This document shows positions 1 to 5,610 of a stretch of 47,210 nucleotides of DNA, piece by piece. Where the stretch lies: NCBI GenBank assembly GCA_902806075.1, contig CADCVG010000018.1, forward strand, positions 1 to 47,210, given 5' to 3'. The position numbers and the translations under genes were made by a program. The stretch is from an uncultured Rubrobacteraceae bacterium. Lineage in GTDB: Bacteria; Actinomycetota; Rubrobacteria; Rubrobacterales; Rubrobacteraceae. Each line of letters begins with the position of its first letter. Position 1 is the stretch's first letter. The notes beneath the pieces are model-generated. The model was not told where the DNA came from. It saw only the letters and a program-made list of their open reading frames with translations, and made no database searches.

Positions 1-2
1 TG

Positions 3-179
3 CTCGAAGGCGAGGTTAAGCGGAGTGACGCCGTGGTCGTAAACCAGATTCTGAACACCCGCGCCCGTCTTATCGAGCTAGAGCGCAAAGTCCGCGAACA
101 GGACGAAGTCCTTGCACGTATCGAAGCGTTGGAGCAAGCACAAGGACAACAGAGAGGAGATAAGCGGTGGGGAGCATAG
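3..179 (+). CDS. C-terminal end of a coiled-coil hypothetical protein (5' truncated by window edge)
   Basis: The frame is open from the window edge and ends at TAG 177-179. The visible 58 residues are charged and heptad-like (for example ARLIELERKVREQDEVLARIEALE), then a short Q/G-rich tail, so the end of the protein is probably a coiled coil. It overlaps the start of the next gene by 13 bases, which suggests translational coupling and a shared accessory operon. No catalytic motif is visible and I do not recognise the family. It is absent from the ORF track because its start lies outside the window. Confidence 0.55.
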   Translation, partial: LEGEVKRSDAVVVNQILNTRARLIELERKVREQDEVLARIEALEQAQGQQRGDKRWGA

Positions 180-406
180 GCCGCCGACTGGAGGCGCTCG
201 AAGGGGGCGATGAGAGCTGCGTGGTGTGCGGATGGGGGCCGGGTATGAAGCTAGAGATAGTTTGGGACCATGACGACCAGGAGCCCGAGGAGCCGGAATA
301 CTGCCCGGCGTGCGGCCGTCCCGACACACTCACGGTCACATGGCCGGATGTGGACGATCGCCCCGGTCCGCTAGGGTATGGACGCCCAGGACTAGGCCCC
401 CGCTAG
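167..406 (+). CDS. Small zinc-ribbon-like hypothetical protein
   Basis: A 79-residue protein starting at GTG, preceded by AGAGGAGA at good spacing. It opens with MGSIGRRLEALEG, a short amphipathic helix, then has two CxxC pairs (CVVC near residue 18 and CPAC near residue 46), the pattern of a treble-clef or zinc-ribbon fold. The last 25 residues are P/G/R-rich and look disordered. The start overlaps the upstream coiled-coil gene, so the two are probably co-translated. Such tiny zinc proteins are common in actinobacterial mobile regions; the function is unknown. Confidence 0.6.
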   Translation: MGSIGRRLEALEGGDESCVVCGWGPGMKLEIVWDHDDQEPEEPEYCPACGRPDTLTVTWPDVDDRPGPLGYGRPGLGPR

Positions 407-443
407 CCTTCCACATAATACTGCGCGGACGTCTCCCCCGGCC

Positions 444-491
444 CGGTACCCCTATCCCTGTTGGACCGGGTGCGAGCGGCTTCCCTTGCCA
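444..491 (+). repeat. Conserved 5' block of structured intergenic unit, copy 1
   Basis: A 48-nt block that recurs at 685-732. The last 27 nt (GACCGGGTGCGAGCGGCTTC, then YCTTGC) are nearly identical between copies and the first 20 less so. CCCGGT-a-CC pairs with GGACCGGG inside this copy to form a stem. A second hairpin (GCCGGAT/ATCCGGC, about 530-563) and a terminator follow. No credible ORF runs through the unit. It may be a promoter/5' element of a small RNA. Confidence 0.5.
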
Positions 492-572
492 ACTGGCGCA
501 TATGATGGATATGCTAAATGGATTACGGAGCCGGATACCTCTGCTAATTGTCTTTCCCATCCGGCCCCGCTT

Positions 573-613
573 GAGGCCGGCCATGTTCTCTCTAACACCC
601 GGCCTCTTTTCTT
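573..613 (+). terminator. Rho-independent terminator of structured unit 1
   Basis: GAGGCCGG pairs with CCGGCCTC around an 18-nt loop and is followed directly by TTTTCTT. It ends the unit that begins at 444. Confidence 0.65.
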
Positions 614-684
614 GCTCTCAAGAGCCGTGAGGATTGCCGGAGACGGGCGCTGAGACGGTCGGTAGTTAGAGAGAGGCACCACTC

Positions 685-732
685 CGGTATCCCCTCACCT
701 CCTCGACCGGGTGCGAGCGGCTTCTCTTGCAG
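685..732 (+). repeat. Conserved 5' block of structured intergenic unit, copy 2
   Basis: Second copy of the 444-491 block. GACCGGGTGCGAGCGGCTTC is identical and sits at the same offset of 20 nt from CGGTA. It is followed by a GCGGG/CCCGC hairpin and then a strong terminator. The sequence between block and terminator is not conserved with copy 1. Confidence 0.5.
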
Positions 733-780
733 GTTTCGTAACATAACGCGCGGGTAAGCTGACAGTGTGCCCGCTGCACA

Positions 781-816
781 GGGCCGGAGATCCCTCATCA
801 TCTCCGGCCCGTTTTC
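781..816 (+). terminator. Rho-independent terminator of structured unit 2
   Basis: A perfect 11-bp stem, GGGCCGGAGAT with ATCTCCGGCCC around an 8-nt loop, followed by GTTTTCG. The TTTTC-T/G-TGCTCTCA tail is shared with the terminator of unit 1. Confidence 0.75.
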
Positions 817-861
817 GTGCTCTCAGAGATGCATCTCAGGGTTCTGGTAGCCCTCGTCTAT

Positions 862-1095
862 CTAGCTGGTCGGCCTGGTGGCCCCTCTGATCAGTTTTCT
901 AACGGAGCGCACCTCCTCACTCTCGCGGTCGGCCAAGATGAGATTCTTCCCGCACGCGCATGTGAAGTCTGTACGCTCCGAAACCCAGTCCTCCTCTAGC
1001 CCGAGGAGGATCGTGTTCTCCTCGCACTTCTTGCACACGAGGACGATACGCCCCGAGCAAGCCACCGTGTGCTCTTCCTCCAGATCACGCCGCAT
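862..1095 (-). CDS. Small zinc-ribbon hypothetical protein
   Basis: A 77-residue protein starting MRRDLEEEH, with AGGGGGAG four bases before the ATG. The core has CKKC near residue 22 and CAC near residue 46, typical of a small zinc-binding ribbon, followed by a charged helix (DRESEEVRSVRKLIRGA). An in-frame upstream ATG at 1167 also has a GGAGGA site, but there the Shine-Dalgarno is buried in a CCTCCGGG/CCCGGAGG stem, so a longer 101-residue form is possible. Similar ribbons accompany mobile regions in this group; the function is unknown. Confidence 0.6.
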   Translation of the reverse strand: MRRDLEEEHTVACSGRIVLVCKKCEENTILLGLEEDWVSERTDFTCACGKNLILADRESEEVRSVRKLIRGATRPTS

Positions 1096-1235
1096 GTTGC
1101 TCCCCCTGTCTCTCCCTGACGGTAGTGAAGGTTTCCGCGAGAGTAGAATGGTCTTTGGGTGGGCCATCGCTCCTCCGGGGGCCCTCCATTTACCCGGAGG
1201 CAGCATTCCGGGCCCACCCCGGAGCTAATTTACAC

Positions 1236-1279
1236 GTGGTCTCTACAGTCACAAGGTCTACCGTGGTCATTTTGTGGTC
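1236..1279 (+). promoter_or_regulatory. GTGGTC direct repeats upstream of the HTH gene
   Basis: GTGGTC occurs at 1236, 1263 and 1274. The last two are 11 bp apart, one helical turn. They lie in the 1207-1378 gap between divergent small genes, about 100 bp before the HTH gene, so they could be operator half-sites. This is an inference only. Confidence 0.25.
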
Positions 1280-1378
1280 AACCTACCTAAACCTGAACCT
1301 GCGCGTAATGGTTCTTATTGAGGTCCGTGTCGCGGCTTTCGGAGCAGAGAGCCCCTGGTTAAGGGTAAGATAAACACC

Positions 1379-1717
1379 GTGGAAAAAGATCCTAAACAGC
1401 CGCATCCCGGAAACCACGCGGATGGCCGCTACAGAACACCCGCGGGTGTTCCAAGCAGTTCGGGATGGGTGACTACTAAAGTTGCCGCGGAAGCCCTTGG
1501 AGTAAACTCGCGTACTGTCCGCGGTTACATAGAGCGTGGAGAACTCGTTGCTAAATCCGAGGGAGAGGGCATACAAAAGGCCTATTTAGTCTCTATAGAT
1601 TCGCTCTACACTCTCAGACACAGTCGCGGCATTTCCCGGAAAACCCGTAAGAACACCCGCGAAGATTCCGCGAGGACTACTACGGGGGAATGCACGCGGC
1701 AGATCTCAGCGGAATGA
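1379..1717 (+). CDS. Helix-turn-helix protein, N-terminal part of a frame-split HTH/coiled-coil gene
   Basis: A 112-residue ORF starting at GTG. Residues about 29-78 (GWVTTKVAAEALGVNSRTVRGYIERGELVAK...) form a MerR/excisionase-type winged helix with a recognition helix and a wing. In this group such HTH domains are usually followed in one protein by a coiled coil and a WWRRFFG tail; here that part lies in another frame of the next ORF, which overlaps by 28 bp. The final ~25 residues here are therefore probably frameshift readthrough. A perfect 18-bp palindrome (1434-1451) lies inside the coding region. Confidence 0.6.
   Translation: MEKDPKQPHPGNHADGRYRTPAGVPSSSGWVTTKVAAEALGVNSRTVRGYIERGELVAKSEGEGIQKAYLVSIDSLYTLRHSRGISRKTRKNTREDSARTTTGECTRQISAE
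1434..1451. promoter_or_regulatory. 18-bp palindrome, possible operator
   Basis: GAACACCCGCGGGTGTTC is a perfect dyad. Its 14-bp core ACACCCGYGGGTGT recurs at 2858-2871 inside a strong promoter. It sits in the first codons of the HTH gene, so autoregulation by that protein is a plausible inference. Confidence 0.4.
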
Positions 1718-2019
1718 TCCGCGACCTAACCGCGGAGCTGATGAAGAAGTCCGCGGATGCTGCAGAGTTTCGCACCCGCCTGGAGCTAACTGCCCAGGCC
1801 GAAAGCACATTGCGCGAGGCCCTAGAGCGTGAACGCCAAAGAGCGGACTGGCTGAAGACAGAGTTACAGGAGGCTAGGAAATCGCTGCTAGCCCCACGAG
1901 ACGCCTCGGAGGCGACCACCGCGGAGACGGAGAGTAGAGAGACCCCGGACCAGCGCGAAGGCTCTCAGGAGGGCGGAGAGCGCCGGTCCTGGTGGCGTCG
2001 ATTCTTCGGCTTCGAGTAG
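1690..2019 (+). CDS. Coiled-coil protein with WWRRFFGFE tail, C-terminal part of the split HTH gene
   Basis: A 109-residue ORF with a long coiled coil (residues about 8-65, LTAELMKKSADAAEFRTRLEL...RERQRADWLKTELQEAR), an acidic T/E-rich linker and the terminal motif RRSWWRRFFGFE. I recognise this architecture as the distal half of Rubrobacter-type HTH/coiled-coil proteins. The frame is open back to 1651, beyond the ATG, and there is no Shine-Dalgarno at proper spacing (GGGGGA abuts the ATG). A frameshift between 1651 and 1690 that split one gene is therefore more likely than two genes. Confidence 0.55.
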   Translation: MHAADLSGMIRDLTAELMKKSADAAEFRTRLELTAQAESTLREALERERQRADWLKTELQEARKSLLAPRDASEATTAETESRETPDQREGSQEGGERRSWWRRFFGFE

Positions 2020-2109
2020 GCGTAGGCTCTTCCCGACCCTTGCCACATGCTCGATCCGTCCGGCGTATCAACAGAAAAAGACACCTCGTTGTTGTGTAAA
2101 ATGTAGCTA

Positions 2110-2178
2110 GACGGACCGATGGTCTCAACCAGACTGCTTCTCACCTTGCACACCAAACGAGGGGAGCATCGGTCCGTC
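2110..2178. repeat. 12-bp perfect inverted repeat with 45-nt loop
   Basis: GACGGACCGATG (2110-2121) pairs perfectly with CATCGGTCCGTC (2167-2178). A small GTCT/AGAC hairpin sits inside the loop. No ORF crosses it. It could be a structured RNA, a tiny MITE or a terminator for the HTH/coiled-coil gene; only a weak CTCTT follows. Confidence 0.45.
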
Positions 2179-2228
2179 CTCTTGTTCGCACTACCTTCCA
2201 GCCACAAACAATACATACGTTTTTTCGG

Positions 2229-2256
2229 TTGACATTGGGTTGTCGGATGTTAGGGT
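2229..2256 (+). promoter_or_regulatory. Sigma-70-like promoter of the secreted-protein gene
   Basis: TTGACA, a 16-bp spacer, then TAGGGT. The start of the broken secreted-protein gene lies 40 bp downstream behind a strong AGGAGG. Confidence 0.65.
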
Positions 2257-2295
2257 AGGCTACGGTGTAAGCTACCCCTTTTAGGAGGTAGAAAC

Positions 2296-2658
2296 ATGAG
2301 AAGCATGAAGAATCGCCTGGCTGTGGGCGTAACCACCGTGGCTCTGGCACTCAGTGTCACTGCGGTTCCGGCCTTCGCGCAGGAACAGACCGCCACGGGC
2401 GGCGACGCTGTTATTGAGGGTCCCTCTGTTGAAGGCGACAACAACGTCGTGGCGTAGTCCCAGAACCTGTTCAACGTGAGCGGTAACGTTGTGCAGCAGA
2501 ATCAGACGGCGAGCAATACCGCCATCGCTACCGTTGTGGACTCTGAAGGAAGCAGCGCTGAGCCGAACGCCATCGCTGTGCAGTCCGCTGAGCAGAGCGG
2601 TATAGAGATCGGTGACGTGGAGCAGAACTCTAGCATTGCTCTGGCCAACGCCAGGTAA
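2296..2658 (+). pseudogene. Secreted Q/N/A-rich protein gene interrupted by an in-frame TAG
   Basis: ATG 2296 follows a good TTAGGAGG. The frame encodes a clear Sec signal peptide (MRSMKNRLAV...VTAVPAFA-QE), then an acidic, Ala/Asn/Gln/Val-rich mature region with repeated Q-N/A-V-x spacing. TAG at 2455-2457 interrupts the frame at codon 54, but the same frame continues to TAA at 2656-2658 with matching composition (SQNLFNVSGNVVQQNQ...). A single C-to-T change (CAG to TAG) explains it. The full protein would be 120 residues and exported. The ORF track shows only the distal part from 2476. Function is unknown; the repetitive composition suggests a surface or fibre-like protein, but that is a guess. 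Confidence 0.7.
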
Positions 2659-2678
2659 TAGGACGTTGCACTAGAAGA

Positions 2679-2711
2679 AGAGGGCCGGGGGCTACTAAAC
2701 CCGGCCCTCTT
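2679..2711 (+). terminator. Strong terminator after the secreted-protein gene
   Basis: AGAGGGCCGGG pairs with CCCGGCCCTCT (11 bp), then TCATG. It lies 20 bp past the TAA. Confidence 0.7.
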
Positions 2712-2791
2712 CATGCCCTCGAGAACCCTAGAGGTGGCCTCAGAGTAGCCCAACTAGTACCTCACCACCGCCGCCGGAGGCGGAGGCGCCA

Positions 2792-2839
2792 TCCTCGCAC
2801 CGCTTCAGTTGATGGCGTCGGTTCTTCGGTATCGAGTAA
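2792..2839 (+). pseudogene. Tail relic of a second WWRRFFG coiled-coil gene
   Basis: The frame 2807-2839 reads S-stop-WRRFFGIE-stop, matching the SWWRRFFGFE end of the gene at 1690-2019 with the first Trp codon changed from TGG to TGA. DNA identity is clear over about 30 bp (GGCGTCGrTTCTTCGG). The rest of the gene is not recognisable, so this is a decayed remnant of a paralogue. Confidence 0.5.
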
Positions 2840-2854
2840 GAGACTGAAACTTCT

Positions 2855-2883
2855 TTGACACCCGTGGGTGTCATATCTAATAT
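2855..2883 (+). promoter_or_regulatory. Near-consensus promoter overlapped by a palindromic operator
   Basis: TTGACA, 17 bp, TAATAT. The -35 box and most of the spacer form TGACACCC-GT-GGGTGTCA, a dyad sharing its core with the palindrome at 1434. No ORF follows within 200 bp, so it probably drives a non-coding RNA and is repressor-controlled. Confidence 0.6.
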
Positions 2884-2889
2884 AACAAC

Positions 2890-3030
2890 AGGCTAAGCGT
2901 AATACTCGCCGGACTTCCCCTTTCCCCCAACCCTATAGGTCTATGTGACCGGGGTGGAGCTACCTCTATTCACCCAGCTGCCTAGAAGACCTCTTTCTCG
3001 GAAACCGGGGAGAGATAGCCCCGGTCGCAT
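2890..3030 (+). ncRNA. Candidate non-coding RNA downstream of the 2855 promoter
   Basis: Transcription from TTGACA/TAATAT would start near 2890. The region has no credible ORF, a C/U-rich tract (ACTTCCCCTTTCCCCC near 2913) and ends in a 7-bp ACCGGGG/CCCCGGT hairpin (3004-3025) without a U-run. It includes a 22-nt segment repeated at 4316. Boundaries are approximate and the RNA is inferred. Confidence 0.35.
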
Positions 3031-3077
3031 GAGGTCTATAGGACTGGGTCCCTCGCAAGGTGTCCCGACGTTGCGCG

Positions 3078-3656
3078 CTATGTGACTAGTTGCTCCTCAA
3101 GCAGTATGAGATCCCTCGCACGAGTGTAGCGTCTCACCTCCGCATCATCACTCAAGGCATCTGGCGAGAGCATGAGGATGTCTGTGCCGGCGCACATACT
3201 CTTCAGAGCAGCCCAGTTCTTCCGGGCCAGCTCACCGTAGGGGGGACGCATTCTACGCGGGTCCGGCGCGAACACGGCGAGAATCTTGGCCGCACCGCAC
3301 TTGAATCCCCTCTCGTGCAATTCTAGCTTCCCCCATCCCGCCACTACGCCTCCGACCATGTGAACCGTGCTCTCGCTGTTGGACGCATCCCCGCGGCCGT
3401 GGGCGTAGAAGCCACATGAGCAGCCCGCCTTGGGCACCTCGCCGTGTGCCTCGGAGAAGGAGGCGTTCGAATGAAACTTGAGGGGCAGGCACTCGGCGTA
3501 ATTAGGACCCTTCAAGTCCCAGCGGTAGCGGGGTTGATAGAAGTCATGCTTATGCAAGCCTTCCAAGAAGGGAGACGTGTTCTCTCCGGATTTCAGGCTG
3601 AAATACCACTGTCTGTAACCCAGCGTGGCATTCGCGTAGAACTCCGAGTCGCTCAC
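3078..3656 (-). CDS. Conserved hypothetical protein with C-x-C-G-x-Y-A motif
   Basis: A 192-residue protein if started at GTG 3656 (MSDSEFYANATLGYRQW). The start is chosen because GTGA overlaps the stop of the upstream 43-residue ORF; the ORF-track start lies inside that ORF. Recognisable features are GYRQW near the N-terminus, a central cysteine cluster CSCGFYAH, then VVGGVVAGWGKLELHERGFKC. This pattern belongs to a phage- and mobile-element-associated actinobacterial family of unknown function with a probable metal-binding centre. Codon use is less GC-biased than in housekeeping genes of the window. Confidence 0.6.
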   Translation of the reverse strand: MSDSEFYANATLGYRQWYFSLKSGENTSPFLEGLHKHDFYQPRYRWDLKGPNYAECLPLKFHSNASFSEAHGEVPKAGCSCGFYAHGRGDASNSESTVHMVGGVVAGWGKLELHERGFKCGAAKILAVFAPDPRRMRPPYGELARKNWAALKSMCAGTDILMLSPDALSDDAEVRRYTRARDLILLEEQLVT

Positions 3657-3784
3657 GCTGGTACCCTTTCTTTGCGCTTTGTTGGTTTGTCCTTCGGGGC
3701 GGGCTTTCTGCGCACCGGCTCGCGAGACGGCTCCCAAAGAGGCTCCTGCACCGTTCTCTTTCTTCTAGGACCTATCTCAGCCAT
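3653..3784 (-). CDS. Tiny basic proline-rich protein, translationally coupled
   Basis: A 43-residue ORF starting ATG 3784 with AAGGAGG about 10 bases upstream. The product begins MAEIGPRRKRTVQEP and is rich in Arg, Lys, Pro and Glu with EPLWEPSREPVRRKPAP repeats; it is probably disordered and could bind nucleic acid. Its TGA overlaps the GTG of the next gene, a classic coupling arrangement. It is missing from the ORF track because of its length. Function is unknown. Confidence 0.55.
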   Translation of the reverse strand: MAEIGPRRKRTVQEPLWEPSREPVRRKPAPKDKPTKRKERVPA

Positions 3785-3813
3785 AATCTTAGGTCCTCCT
3801 TTGATACTTCCTA

Positions 3814-4173
3814 TTACCTCGGGTACATCTGCGAGGTAAACGTCTGCATCAGGATCTTCCCATCGCGAACCATAAAGGTCTCGGTGGCAAACGGGGTATC
3901 CAGATGCTCCGATCTACCCGACCAGACGATGTAGGCCATCGTCCTCTCGACGATGCGCTGTGATACCTCGAAGGTCGAACCGGGGGGGAAGCTAGCCAGG
4001 TACTCCTCGAAGAACGTTTCGATCTCCCCACTCCCTCGAAGAATGCCGTCCAGCGTGATGAGCACCGCGTCCTCACAGTAGTCGGACATATGGGCATCCA
4101 GGTCGCCTTTAGCGAAGGCTTCCACGTGATGGAACAACGTCTCCTCAATCCGTGTGCTCGTTGTTAACACCAC
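3814..4173 (-). CDS. SnoaL/NTF2-like nuclear transport factor 2 family protein
   Basis: A 119-residue protein starting at GTG 4173 with AAGGAG six bases upstream. The order is typical of the NTF2-like cone fold: N-terminal helix HHVEAFAKGDLDAHMSDYCEDAVLI, then G-I-L-R-G-S-GEIETFFEEYLASFP, then beta strands ending MVRDGKILMQTFTSQM. Members are small-molecule cyclases, isomerases or ligand-binding proteins; no clear catalytic Asp/His pair can be assigned here. It is a stand-alone gene facing away from the DHDPS-family gene cluster. Confidence 0.8.
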   Translation of the reverse strand: MVLTTSTRIEETLFHHVEAFAKGDLDAHMSDYCEDAVLITLDGILRGSGEIETFFEEYLASFPPGSTFEVSQRIVERTMAYIVWSGRSEHLDTPFATETFMVRDGKILMQTFTSQMYPR

Positions 4174-4315
4174 AAGCTTCTCCTTTAGCTCACCTGCTCG
4201 TCATACAGTACGCTTCTCGGGGCGAGGGCATGAGCGACTCCCGCACCCGTCTGTTTGTAACACTAAGAACGTACCTGGTATTTGGGGAGAAGGCAATAGT
4301 AGGAGGGGGCGAGAA

Positions 4316-4337
4316 TACCTCTATTCACTGAACTGCC
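4316..4337 (+). repeat. 22-nt intergenic repeat (partner at 2961-2982)
   Basis: TACCTCTATTCACTGAACTGCC matches 2961-2982 at 19 of 22 positions. Both copies are non-coding; this one lies 10 bp before the MITE-like element. Confidence 0.35.
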
Positions 4338-4347
4338 GGTAAGAGAC

Positions 4348-4495
4348 CAGGCTGTAGAAAAACTCCCCGTTACTGCTTCCGGTCCTCGATTCGGGTTCAA
4401 AACGCCTGTTTGAGGCCTCTAAAGCCCGATCTGGAGCCTTTAGAGCCGGTTTATGCGGCCATGAATGTGCCTGGATCGAGTTTTTCAACAGCCTG
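4348..4495. mobile_element. 148-bp MITE-like element / IS remnant
   Basis: It is bounded by 18-bp inverted repeats CAGGCTGTaGAAAAACTC and GAGTTTTTCAACAGCCTG, which differ at one base. This terminus resembles IS1182-type ends as I remember them. There is no transposase ORF inside, so it is a MITE or the fused ends of a deleted IS. A target duplication is not obvious. Confidence 0.6.
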
Positions 4496-4554
4496 ACTTC
4501 TTATCGGAAATCTTTCGGTAAGCTCCCGATTCGCCCCCGCCACCCGGGAGGGCT

Positions 4555-5466
4555 CTATCCGGCTTCCTGCGCGACCATCACGCCGGCCTCGCGCAGCACG
4601 GCTTCGACCTCCCCACGCATCTGCTCCGGGAGGGTGAGGGCGGGACCGCGGACGGTCGGGGAAACGGGGACGCCGAGCACGTTCATCGCGAGCTTGACGG
4701 CGCCTAAAGGGGTGTCGCCCAGCGAGGCGAGGGCCATGAGCGAGAGGACGCGCCGGTGCAGCTCCGCCGCCTCTCCGAGGTCGCTATTCTGCACGGAGCG
4801 CACCAGGCCGACGAAGAGGTCGGGGGCGACGTTGGCGAGACCGCAGATAGAGCCGTCGCCGCCAGCGAGCATGGAAGGCAGGATCAAATCTTCGAACCCC
4901 GCCAGAACCGAGAAGTCGGGTCTTACAGGCCTGACCTCGCGCAGCACGTTCACGGTGTGAGAGTACTCGGTTACCGTGTCCTTGAGCCCGGTGACGTTCG
5001 GGCACTCGCGGGCTACCCTGGCGACGAGCGAGGGCGAGAGGTCCACGCCGGTCAGGAGGGGGAGGTTGTAGATCGGGGCAGGGATCGAGACCGCTTCGGC
5101 CACGGCCGCGAAGTGCCTGAAGAGGGCCTCCTCCCCGACCTTCCAGTAGAACGGCGCCACCACGAGGACGCCGTCCGCCCCCGCCTCTTCGGCGTGACGA
5201 GCGAGCTCGACGCTCTCCCTGGTACCGGGAGAGCCCACCCCGACTATGAGTGGTACGCGACCGGCGGCGATCCTCGCCGTCTCCCCAGCGAAGCTCTTGC
5301 GTTCGTCCAGGGTGAGGTGCGAGAACTCCCCGGTGCTGCCCAGGACCGAGATACCGTCCACGCCGGCCACTATGAAGCGTTCGATCACGGCCTCTGTCGC
5401 CGCGAGGTCTACCTCCCCACGCTCGTCGAACGGAGTCACCATCGCCGGTGTCAGTCCCGTGAACAT
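4555..5466 (-). CDS. Dihydrodipicolinate synthase / N-acetylneuraminate lyase family aldolase
   Basis: A 303-residue TIM-barrel class I aldolase. It has the Schiff-base lysine K162 in TGLKDT, the catalytic tyrosine Y133 in IYNLPLLTG and the substrate-carboxylate motif GSTGEFSHL near residue 43. AGGAGG precedes the ATG. Family members condense or cleave pyruvate-type 2-keto acids; canonical DapA has G-T-T-G-E where this has G-S-T-G-E. With no lysine-pathway neighbours, a catabolic 2-keto-3-deoxy-sugar or related aldolase is as likely as lysine synthesis. It is monocistronic or leads the FUSC gene region on the same strand. Confidence 0.85.
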   Translation of the reverse strand: MFTGLTPAMVTPFDERGEVDLAATEAVIERFIVAGVDGISVLGSTGEFSHLTLDERKSFAGETARIAAGRVPLIVGVGSPGTRESVELARHAEEAGADGVLVVAPFYWKVGEEALFRHFAAVAEAVSIPAPIYNLPLLTGVDLSPSLVARVARECPNVTGLKDTVTEYSHTVNVLREVRPVRPDFSVLAGFEDLILPSMLAGGDGSICGLANVAPDLFVGLVRSVQNSDLGEAAELHRRVLSLMALASLGDTPLGAVKLAMNVLGVPVSPTVRGPALTLPEQMRGEVEAVLREAGVMVAQEAG

Positions 5467-5610
5467 AAGGTTCGCGCCTCCTATCTTCTTCGTCCCGACC
5501 TGCGTACATCCTACACCGCCGCCGGCCGGTGAGCAGGACGGTCGTATCAGTGCCGGATATGCTGTCGGAAGCTAACCGCGTTTCCGGTCTCTCCCGGAGA
5601 CGCAGGCATA

